A DNA stretch of 64,000 nt, taken from positions 1,984,001-2,048,000 of the forward strand of contig CP136492.1 in NCBI GenBank assembly GCA_032768795.1, in the 5' to 3' direction. Position 1 is the stretch's first letter, and every line of letters begins with the position of its first letter. Shown in pieces: positions 54,825 to 64,000 of the stretch. The translations under genes and the position numbers were made by a program. The notes below the pieces were generated by a model. That model searched no databases. It saw only the letters and a program-made list of their open reading frames with translations, and was not told the DNA's origin. The DNA comes from Tremella fuciformis (lineage: Eukaryota > Basidiomycota > Tremellomycetes > Tremellales > Tremellaceae).

Positions 54825-55693
54825 TCGCCAGTAGTGATGTTATCTACCCTGGTAGCTGTGAGGCGGATTGTTGCTGTTGTTGTAGTTGTTGCAGGTGCAG
54901 TTGTGGTAGTGGTGGTGATTGTCGTGGTGCAGTGCGCTGTGGTGAGCACTGCTGGTTCGCACCAGGAGCCGGCGCCAAGCCCAACGGCAAGCGGCAAAGT
55001 CAAGCGTTGTAGTGGTGGTGCAATGTCGAGAAGACGGCCAGCGCTCACGACGACGTCATGCGCTAGCCACCACCACCCGTCGACTCGCATGAATGGTTGG
55101 CCATGGATCGCGTTCTGGCAATGCGGGGCTCGAGGACAAAGGAGGGCCGGTGCCGTCGCTATCGCCAGCGCGGGTGGCGGCGGCTTCCCTCACTCGCACG
55201 GCACCGCGCGAGCAAGGAAGGTAGCAAGGCGGGAAGGGAAGGCGCCCAAGGACGGCGAGGGGAGCGAGGGAAGACCTGCAAGGTGCAAGGTGGGAGGTTA
55301 GAGGTGAAAGGGGGATCGTGGGCCGGGAATAAAGGACGCCACTCACCTTGAGAGTGCTCGAGGTAGACGTTGATCAGTGACTCGGTGGAGATGTCAGCAG
55401 TCACCTTATGAACACCGCCCCGTGGAACGTCATGGACGGCGATGGACCTTGATGGACCTTGAGGAGTGATGGCGGGCGGAGCTTGGAAGCTGATGGGCTT
55501 TTCCGATGAAACGGATCAAATGGCCTCGTGTCCTTTTGTCCCTCTCTACCGTACCGTACGTGCGGTCAGCCTCCGTCCGTCAGTCCCCGATCCGAGGTCG
55601 CTGAGACGCTAGTGGTAGCTATGCAACAAACAGTGCTCAAGATGCTTATTTGACCTACGTCTCCCTCAGCCTGACCGGCAGGCGGGCCAACTC
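54825..55693 (-). other. Unresolved region, possible upstream exons
   Basis: The plus strand has a GTT/GTG-repeat tract at 54866-54935, which reads as CAA/CAC repeats (Gln, His or Asn by frame) on the minus strand. Near 55495-55345 a coding-like stretch includes VHDVPRGGVHKVTADIST and ESLINVYLEHSQ, ending at a good GTGAGT donor. No in-frame ATG was found upstream of it, so it cannot be turned into a gene model. It may belong to the Met/Gly/Tyr gene or be an independent fragment. Confidence 0.3.
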
Positions 55694-57985
55694 TCAATCC
55701 AGCCTCGTTCCCCCATACGGTGTTCCACTCTCCCTCGGATCTCTCGGGATGCACTTCTGCAAGAAGAACACAAACAGTGCAACAGCACCCAGCAGGAACA
55801 CGAGCGCCTGGATGGGGTGTTCTCCACTGTATTGCTGGACTGTCAGCTCTCGACCTGGTCATCACGCGGCGCACGTACCCCGATATGTAGCAGCGTCATG
55901 GTCGCGCTGCGAGAACCCCACTCCAGTGCAGTCTCACTTCTTTTCGGCAGGAGGAAGTGCTGGTAGAATCCTTCCAGGACCGAGAAGACAGATCCACCGT
56001 CAAACTCTATCTTCTCGCCCTCGATGGTCGTGTCGTAGTACTCGGATAGCTGGACTCAGGTAGGGCTCACAACAACACAGCTCGACTCACTGGAGGATCT
56101 ATGACCACCACAGCAGGCAAGGCGTTCTTCTTGATGCTGCCCGTCAGGTGAAGTCCTCACGGCCCTTGTTCTGCTCACCCGTACGACTGCTTGAGCCATG
56201 CACCCCATTTCTCACCCTCGACCCAGACAAACCACACTGGCTGGGAGAATTTCCTGCCGCCTCTCTTCCATGCCTTGGCCATTGTCTCGAGCTTTTCCCG
56301 CTCCTTGACACCCTCGTCGCCTTTGTGAAGAGCTCCCAAGACCACAATGGCGCGTGTGGGCGATTTCATGATGTCCACGTAGTTTCCGCTGGTCAACTGC
56401 ACCAACGTCGGCCACCGGTGCAGGTCAACGAACTTCCGCAGATTGTCTTGCGAGGCAGGGAACGAAAGGGTGCCCACTGGAACTGGCGAGTTTGACGAGA
56501 ACGCGAGGAGGACAGAGGTCGGCGGTGGATTCGCAATGCTCAGGTTTTGGTAAAGAAGAGGATCGGCAGATGTATACGCTGCGAGCGAGCCAAGAAGAGG
56601 CTCGAGTGTCTTCTTTACTGCCTCCTGAAAGGTCAGCTTCCTGCTCTCTGCCGTAACCCCTAAGGAGGCAGCTGACCAGATCGGATACCTCGGTGTCAAA
56701 ATTCTGAAGGTAGAGGAAGAATGCTTCTTCGGTCTTGACAATGTCGTCGAAGTCTTCAAGCTTGATCGGCTGAAGAGACGCTCTTATTGTGAACCAGCGT
56801 CACATACGGAATGGTGGAAGACCTACTTCTCCAGAGCTTTCAGGGCGAACGCCTTCATCTTGTCCACCGTTCGGGAACCGGTATATTCAGAGCGAGTGCC
56901 GTGGTGGTATCTGCTCAATCAGCTGTGGCTGCAACGTTGAGGTATCGACGCACAGTCGGATGGTCGGATAGCCCTCGATCCCCTCTTTCTGACAGAACTT
57001 GCGGTGCTCCTCGCAGTTGACAGCCACGACATTCAACTTGGATTTCAGCTTCTCGGCGAGCTGTTCGTAGGCTATGGGTCAGAACAGTCAAGCAGCGTCA
57101 TTGTCAGCTCACTGGGGCGAAGCTTCTTGCAGCTAGACCTTAGCTGAGTGCGGGTCCCGGAGAGGTAGGAACTCACTGTCCGCACCATGGAGCATAGAAA
57201 TCCACCATGACCGGCCCATTCTCCTTTGCGACCTCCAACGCTTTCTCATCCACCTCTAGTACCTGGCCCTCTGGATTCGGCCGACCAAAACCGCTAGAGA
57301 TGACTTCCTGGTCCGCTTTGCTGGCGTCCCCAAGCAGCTGCCCGCGGGCATATAGGTTTGCCTGATCGTCGATATACTTGGAGAGGGTATCCAGTGATCG
57401 GTCTCCGCTATACTGCGTCGGGTGGCCATCGGTATACCTGCCGAGTGAGCGTCTAACCAAGGTGCCAGCTGTGGAAGTACAATATGAGCTGCGGATCTGG
57501 GGAAATCAGCAGCAGCTCAGCTTACGCTAAATCCACAATGGAGGCTCACAGAATTTGATGCCATTGCTATTACACAAGTCTGGCCGTCAGCTTGGGGCCT
57601 ACCTTCAGTGGCGGATGGCTGACCTCCCTGTGCCAAACAGTTGACTTGGGCCATATGAAACCCCGACAGCCTCTCCAGATGCTGCTTCTGCTCCGCCAGC
57701 TGCTCCCAAGTGGGCGCAAACGCTCTACAATGAGAGCCTGCCCGTCAGCCCGTAGCCAGGCAACAATCGCAATTTACATTTCGGAGAGAAGTGCTCGACC
57801 AGCCTGCACATGTCAGCTAATGTCAGGAAGATGGACTGGCTAGCTGACCATACGCCTCTTGAGGTCGAGGCTCTAAAGTTGTCCTCTGTCAGTTGTCGAA
57901 GCTGTACCTCTTCGCCTGTCGGCGAGGTAGCGATGGCCCTGGTGGCCAGTGCGAGCGAGAAGAGGAATGCCTGGTATAGCCGCAT
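55694..57985 (-). CDS. Membrane-anchored protein disulfide isomerase with two thioredoxin domains
   Basis: The N-terminus MRLYQAFLFSLALATRAIAT is a signal peptide. The first thioredoxin domain has the active site SPKCSHCRAFAPTWEQL (CSHC), assembled across an intron. The second has [22 protein letters not shown] (CGHC), assembled from three exons, then VNCEEHRKFCQKEG and GYPTIRL. A third, inactive thioredoxin-like region may follow (FFLYLQNFDTE onward). The C-terminus has one membrane helix, QALVFLLGAVALFVFFLQK, and a short tail ending GGTRLD, so it is not retained by HDEL. Role: oxidative folding or ER quality control, like TMX proteins or yeast Eps1. About ten introns are needed; a few borders are uncertain. 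Confidence 0.8.
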
Positions 57986-58276
57986 CTCGGGCCCCGGCCA
58001 GCTCGTCCTGTAACGATGACAGGAGGTATGATAATGTCGAGCGCTCCCTCTCTGCTTGTCCGGCAGCGGCGTGGATATTGTGGAGAGATACTTATGTGCT
58101 TGCAGAACGATGCCCGTTACTAAGTGTCCAACCCGTTGGACGTTGGTGGAGGTCGCCGCCGCCACCCACCTCGGTGTCGTTTAGATGGCTCGTGACGTCG
58201 ATGCATCTTCTATCGCACTATAATTCGACGACGTCTTCTTCTCTGACAACACATACATCCGAGCTGAGCAGACGGA

Positions 58277-59344
58277 ATGAACATCCTCGTGAGCCGACTC
58301 ATCCTGTGGATCCTGCGCCCTCTCGGCCGGCCTGGACTACTCATGGCCACCTCCTCCTTCCTAGCCTCTGCGGACTTTGCGAGGCTGGAGTCACGCATCC
58401 GGTCTGACATACAGGACACGCTGTTCGGGCGTACCATCACGCCCGCCGAAAGGCTCAGACAACACCAGCGATCCCTCCAGAAAGCCCAACGGGAGCTGGA
58501 GAGGGAGAAAGGAAAGCTGGAAGCGCAGGAGAAGCGGACCATGGCGGACATCAAGAAGAATGCCAAAGCGGGGAACATGGTGAGCGTGCCCACGGCGCGG
58601 CCGATCCAGCAGCTGAGTACAGAATGCGTGCAAGATTCTCGCAAAGGACCTCGTGCGGACACGGCGGTATATTCAAAAATTTACCCAGATGCGGGTCCAA
58701 CTGCAAGCTGTCTCGCTGCGCATGCAGACGTTGCGGAGCAATGAGCAGATGGCGACGGCCATGAAGGGGGCGACGAGAGTAAGCCAACATCAGTGAGATT
58801 GAGTGTAAACTCAACAGACAGGCTATGGGCCAGATGAATCGGTCACTCAACCTTCCCCAAGTGAGCCGCCCTTCCTGGCGTTATGAGCTGTGTCTCAAGT
58901 GCAGATCCAACGGATCATGAACGAGTTTGAGAAAGAGTCTGCGACGATGGACATGAAGGAGGAGATGATGTCGGACGCTGTGGACGATGCGATGGAGGAC
59001 GAGGATGAAGGGGAAGGCGAAGAGGTGGAGAGCGATAAGATCCTCAAAGAGGTCTTGGACGAGATTGGGATGAACATGAACGATGCGGTGGGTGCCGGCT
59101 AGGGGCTCCGCGAGTGATTGAGCTGATGTGCCAGCTCGTATCTGCCCCGACGGCCAGCCTCAACGCTGCAGAGGCAGTGCCGGCATCCCGCGTGGCCGTG
59201 GCAGAAGGACTGGTGTCGTCGCCTGCGGATGTACCACGTGGTGGAGCCGGCGCCGGTGCGGGTGGTGCTGGTGGTGGCGGCGGACCCATGTCTTCGGAAG
59301 AGGCGGACTTGCAGAGAAGACTAGACGCGTTGCGTCGGGATTAA
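58277..59344 (+). CDS. VPS2: ESCRT-III subunit Vps2 (Did4/CHMP2)
   Basis: Vps2 caps the Snf7 filament and recruits the ATPase Vps4 at endosomes. Splicing out 58289-58414 gives MNILDTLFGRTITPAERLRQ, the normal short N-terminus. The basic helices follow: RELEREKGKLEAQEKRTM, NACKILAKDLVRTRRYIQKF and AMGQMNRSLNLPQIQRIMNEF. The acidic region MEDEDEGEGEEVE comes next, then a Gly-rich linker and the C-terminal MIM1 helix DLQRRLDALRRD. Five introns are used. The first is 126 nt with no in-frame stop, so its retention would insert 42 mostly hydrophobic residues. The gene is divergent from the PDI gene (291 bp between ATGs). Confidence 0.9.
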
Positions 59345-60244
59345 GGAGTTTGGGACCGGAGAGGGTGGATCGGGTGTCTTGGCAGGGTGGGGGATGGGCG
59401 GGAATACCTGGAGGCGATCACCCCTACGTGTAATCCTGCCCGTCGGCTCTGGACTCGCTCCGAGCTGTGTAACTACAGAGAGAGGCAGAGAGCGGTTGTA
59501 CAACAGTTGATCCACTAGCCCTAGATGACGTGCAATACGGAATACCGGTCCACATTCGTAAAAGGAATGAGCCATAGTCTCGGAGCGGGCGAGACTCGGC
59601 CTTAGCGGCAGTACTCACTAAGCCCTGACAATGCGGGTAAGGTAAGGCATGAACAAGGGTGAGCAGTGGAAGGCAAGCCACGATGAGGGAGACCGGACCG
59701 GTCGGTTGTGGTTGGTAACTATTGGTATTGCCTCTGCGGCTGGCAACTACCTGTCCAAGATGTCATGTCGCTTACCGATCGATGCGAGTGGAGTGGGGTT
59801 TGGAGGGCTGCCCCTCTCCCCTCTTACACTCCTCCCAGAGGAGTATGAGCTACGTCGACTGAAGCAGCAAGAGTCGAGTGGTTCGGCGAGGATCGGACTT
59901 GTACGGAGTTTTGTAGACCGACTGGCGCAAAAAGTTATCAGATAAAAAAATGGAAAGGAAAGGGGGAAAAGGGAGGGAGGAATCAGGGCCAGAAGGGGAA
60001 AGAGGAGAGCAACTCAGGGTCTTGATGCTCTCTCTCTCTTACCTCTCTCTCTTACACTGAGTGTTCATGTCTTCCTCGCTGTAACGCCATCAACATTGAC
60101 TGAACAGGACAGGACAAGAGGGGGCCAGCCTACCGCTCCGTACGTACGAAACTCGTCTCTCATCCATCTCTCCTCCATCTCTCACACTCCGTCTCTGGCT
60201 ATTGATCTCTCTGCACCGGGAGATGCCCATCAACCCCTCACACC
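59345..60244. other. Intergenic region with CT microsatellite
   Basis: This 900-bp gap lies between VPS2 and the transcription factor gene. Purine-rich sequence at about 59945-60010 gives way to a CTCTCT microsatellite around 60028-60055. More pyrimidine-rich sequence around 60160-60200 is typical of a fungal core promoter and 5' UTR for the downstream gene. I see no open frame with coding character and no RNA gene. Confidence 0.5.
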
Positions 60245-63200
60245 ATGAACGACCCCTACGCAACCCCGCCTCAGCTCCAAGGCCACTTTCCACCTCCCAT
60301 ACAGACCCAACATCTCCCGCTGAGGGGCAACTACCCCGGCCCGCTCCCCAACTCTCCATTCCACCCACCCATGTGGCGTGACAACTATTTCCCCATTCCA
60401 TCGCCGACAGCACAGGTGCACACCCCCTCCCCGCTCGCGACCATGTCCCTCGCCACGCCCGTCAAACGGCAGCATCACGACGATCAGCCGGGATCGTCGG
60501 CCAGCACCCAGAACAGAAAGCCGAGCGTCGAACGAGGAGAAGGAGGAGGGAAGAAGAAGCGCGTCAGTCTCAGCTGCGCCCAATGTACGTCTTCTCTCCT
60601 GCCCCACCTCACTACACCGAGCACTGACCCGTAGGCGCAAAGCGAAAGCAAAAGGTGCCCATCTCTCTCTCTCCCCACTTTCTCTCTTTCTCTTACTCTT
60701 CTGACTTGCAGTGTAATCGCGAATTTCCGTGCCAACATTGTCTGGCGCGAAAGGTTCCAGAGCTATGTGTAGGTCCACCCCGTCTGCCTACTGCCCCGTA
60801 CTTATTTCAGGTACCCTACAACCCTCAGTCGTCCAGCTCGAGCACCGGCCCCGACTCGCGCACCGCAAACAGGCTCGACCTGATCGAGTCGGTCTTGAGC
60901 GTCGTCGTGCGGCACACCACCGGCATCACATCCTACGAGGCGGTCAAGGAATGGATGGCCAGTGAGTTCACCTCCCACAGCTCAAACTTGTCATTGTTGA
61001 CGCCCAGCACCGCAGTTCCAGCAGATCATCTCCGAGTCGAGCTCGGCGTCATCTTCACCTAGATTCTATGAAAAGCCGACGGTGGGACAGAGCTCGCGCC
61101 CGTCGTCTTCCGGGCAGGCGACACAACAGCCCGAGGCACCGCAGCTCGACTCGATGCGATCGGCCAGCCTGGAAGATGACGGGATCGGCAAAGGAGGAAT
61201 CGACAAAGACTGGCTGCCAGAGCTAGATGGCGGGATGCCGGAAAACGTAAGCCCCTATGCGCAGAACGGAGACTGTCCAGAGCTGACGCCAAGATGGGCG
61301 GCAACTCGAAAGCGCATCTCAAACTGGATATACATGGGACGCCTGCAGAAAATTTCCAGAAAATGTCCACAGAATTCGGAGTCAGCCCGCACAAAGTCTG
61401 TCACTTGAACCCATTCCACAGCGGCACGCTGACGAGCAGGTACAAGAGATTGTACAGGAGTTGCCGCCAAAACCTTTCGCAGATCGGGTCATTAATTGGT
61501 TTTTCAGCAAGCTTAACTACATACGGTACCCTATTGACGAGCGACTGTTCCGCACGGGTAGGTCTCCGAGATCCCGGCCGCTCTTCTCTGAACAAACCAG
61601 CATACGAGGATGTTTATGCCAAGCTCCCCTCGGTAGATCCGAGCCATTGTCGGGTTCTGCCACTCGTCTTCATCGTTCTTGCCATGGCGGTTCGACTTGC
61701 GCCGGAGCCCTGGGCAGGTGACGAACAGCACAAAAAGCTCTCGAGTTTGAGAATGTATTGGACATGTGGGTCGTTCATCCGTAGCAGGGATACACAGTCT
61801 GAGTCTCAGCTCGCCGCAGTGTACTTCTTGCAACTGCAATACAACCCGAAAGCATCGAGCTGGTGGTGACACGTCTCTTGGTCAGTCCGACGTCGGCCAC
61901 CAAAATTGCACTCATCCTCAGAGCGCCATGTATCTTGTCCTTATACATGATCGTCGCTTGACCGAATGCTGGTCGCAGCTTGGCGCATCCCTTCGCACAG
62001 CGCAGGCCATCGGGCTGCACCGCGATGGGACGAAACTCGGTCTCGAGTAAGTGCCGACATCCTATCCGCGGTGTCCGCTGAAGTATCAGTCCGTTCCAAA
62101 CAGAGTATCGACGACGCCTCTGGTCGTACCTCTACCATGCGGACAAGCTGTCAGTCGTACCTAATCTTCGCGCAAGACCAAACTCATCAACCTCAGCTAC
62201 TCGCTCATCCTTGGACGCCCGCCAAGTATTTCAGATGCATACACCGACGCTCTCCCTCCATCCAATCTCGAAATGTCTGAGCTAGACGCCTCTATTGACC
62301 CTGCCAAACCACCACCCGAAGCAAAGCCTCTATCGCAGCCCACCACAGCAACCTTCCTCATCCTTCGCCGAGACCTGGCCGGTATTGTAGGGAGAATAGT
62401 CCACCATTTTCAAAAGCTTCACGAGCCGGCACAGTACAGTGACGTGGAGAAGCTGCAGCATGAGCTTGATCAATTTGTCGAGCGGCTTCCGCCTCACTTC
62501 CGGATGCACGAGCCGGACAAGAGCCTTGACCAAGGTAGGTCATATGTCTGGAATCTCCAATTGCTTGACTGACTATTGAGAACACTGGTGGCTGCCCGTG
62601 CATCGTTTCTTGCTCTTGACGGAAGTTCTGGTAACGACCATCCTGCTTCACGTGAGCTGCCTGACCTGTGCAACGGCGGATCACTGAAGAGCAGCGACCG
62701 TGGCTTCTCCGCAAGTTGTCCAGCAACCGATATGCCGTGCGTCTTTGAATACATTTGTGGTCCAGCTCATCGATAGGCATCCCGAACTGCTTGCTTCGAG
62801 GCGGCCAAGCTCGACTTCCGCATCAGGTGAGTCCAGACCAGCCGTTCAGATAACCGTGACTTATTTTCAGGCAAGACTTCCGTCGCGAAGTGCCCGAACA
62901 TCGCTTGTTTGCCATTGCTTCGCAATTCAAAATGTTCAACAGCGCAATGATCGCTGGGATATCAGCCATCATCGATCCCCGCGGTCCAGACTCGGACGAG
63001 ATGCGCAGAATACTGGCTGCTTTCCTGGAGCAAAACCCTTGGCACGAGGTCGTGAGCATGGATGAGACCACGCGGAAGGAGGTCCAGATCGTGAGGCTGC
63101 AGCTTTCCTTCGGGGCTACCTGCTGAATATCCCAGATCCACACCTTGTCTAAGCGCGCGGCCAAGATCTTCGAGGACTCTTTCCCGCCAGGGGAGACATC

Positions 63201-63907
63201 GAGAGGCGACTCTGATTCTGCCGCTCTCTTGCTCGCACTCCGACAGGCGGGCGATGGTCCAGCTTCCACTCCTCTGATGGGTCCACCGCAGATCCCAGCC
63301 GACTTCCACCCACCTCTCGTCCCGCCACCATCCCGCCCTCGAAAGGCTCGCTCTACAAACCACTCGAATGCCGCTCCTCCGCTGCAGGCAATGCCAGGAC
63401 CTCTGCATATGGGCGGCATCATACAATCTCCCGCATCCTCACTTGGCGGCCACGAAGATGACCACTCGCAGCGCTTGCTGGACCACTGGCTGCTCACCAA
63501 CTCTGCCATGCCGGCGTCCTCCATGACGCCGCTAGGCTTCGAGAACGGCGGTTACCTCCCGATGCCGTCCGTACCAATGGGGATGGGCATAGGCGCACTG
63601 CCCATCCAGCCCTCGACTCCTGTGGCCGGGGCACCTGGGTTTCCTGACCCCGGAATGGCATTTGGCGGCTGGACCGGCACGCCAATGACACAACCTGATT
63701 ATACGGGTCAGGGCTATCAGATGGCTATCGACAGCCAGCTTGCGCCAACTCTGCCTCTTGGCGTCGGGGGAGATGGACTGGAGGGCAACAGTGACGAGTA
63801 CTGGAATGCTCTGATCGATGGTGAGTCGTTACACTGTCGCGTGCGAGGCGTGAGACTGAGACCAAGGCATTTTGGGCACGACCGGGACGGTCCCGAGTCA
63901 GAGCTGA
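60245..63907 (+). CDS. Zn2Cys6 fungal transcription factor
   Basis: The N-terminus is Pro-rich. After GGGKKKRVSLS comes the binuclear zinc cluster CAQCAKRKQKC, then NREFPCQHCLARKVPELC. It is assembled from three exons, so all six cysteines are present only after splicing. A linker with a possible dimerisation coil (NRLDLIESVLSVVV) precedes the Fungal_trans middle domain. Its pieces are FADRVINWFFSKLNYIRYPID, PLVFIVLAMAVRLAPE, GASLRTAQAIGLHRDGTKLG and RRRLWSYLYHADKLYSLILGRP. The C-terminus is Pro/Gly/Met-rich and ends GILGTTGTVPSQS after a last intron. Twelve or more introns are needed. Target genes cannot be inferred. Confidence 0.85.
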
Positions 63908-64000
63908 TCAATCAGGAAAGGAGCAACGCCTATGTCTACTGGCAGTGACACTTATGTGTTTTTTCATGAAGCATATAGCGTTGAGGCATGCATAGCGGTG

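Noticed and set aside
1..64000. CRISPR arrays, operons, prophage or bacterial genes
   Set aside because: No regularly spaced direct repeats, and all recognised genes are intron-bearing fungal genes with their own promoters.

Overview
The window is nuclear DNA of a basidiomycete, most likely a Tremellomycetes yeast. Genes are close together and mostly split by 37-65 nt GT-AG introns. The gene set is typical of such fungi: class IV chitin synthase, Sho1, an intron-rich Zn2Cys6 regulator, and split HIS3, LEU4 and ILV3. No bacterial-style operon, CRISPR array or tRNA was seen.

Layout. 1-2537: the 5' end of a Ty3/Gypsy LTR retrotransposon read leftwards (LTR, gag, start of pol). 3353-13110: COG8, a Helitron copy, ILV3, SWC4, SHO1 and an ATG14-like gene. 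13202-23940: secreted DUF3455 protein, LIM protein, IAH1-type esterase, PTPA phosphatase activator, GT61-like glycosyltransferase, and the divergent mitoribosomal genes mS45 and uS8m. 24105-31248: MAU2/SCC4-like gene, HIS3, SHR3, LEU4. 31865-36396: class IV chitin synthase. 37380-43002: second Helitron copy, a hypothetical gene, a BTB-like gene and a disordered protein. 43184-52138: importin-11/KAP120, TRM61, third Helitron copy, CaMKK-like kinase. 52305-63907: prefoldin 6, an unknown gene, a tiny Met/Gly/Tyr-rich gene, a membrane-anchored PDI, VPS2 and a Zn2Cys6 transcription factor.

Main discoveries. (1) Three copies of a 683-bp non-autonomous Helitron, identical by eye, lie at 5316-5998 (-), 37380-38062 (+) and 48963-49645 (+). 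Each has TC...CTAG ends, a 3' hairpin, A|T insertion and no target duplication. One sits 52 bp upstream of the COG8 ATG and splits a compact divergent promoter. (2) The LTR element appears to be self-primed: 13 nt just outside the LTR are perfectly complementary to 13 nt inside it, about 30 bp below a TATA-like box, as in Tf1. (3) The mS45 gene has a 484-nt intron, about ten times the local norm. It holds a convincing C/D-box snoRNA whose D-box guide is complementary over 14 nt to the 5' region of 18S rRNA.

Functional themes are amino-acid supply (ILV3, LEU4, HIS3, SHR3), secretory pathway and cell surface (COG8, GT61, CHS, PDI, SHR3, VPS2), mitochondrial translation (mS45, uS8m) and stress or nutrient signalling (SHO1, PTPA, CaMKK-like kinase, ATG14). 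Many neighbours are head-to-head with 180-350 bp between ATGs. CACGTG boxes recur in several of these short promoters.
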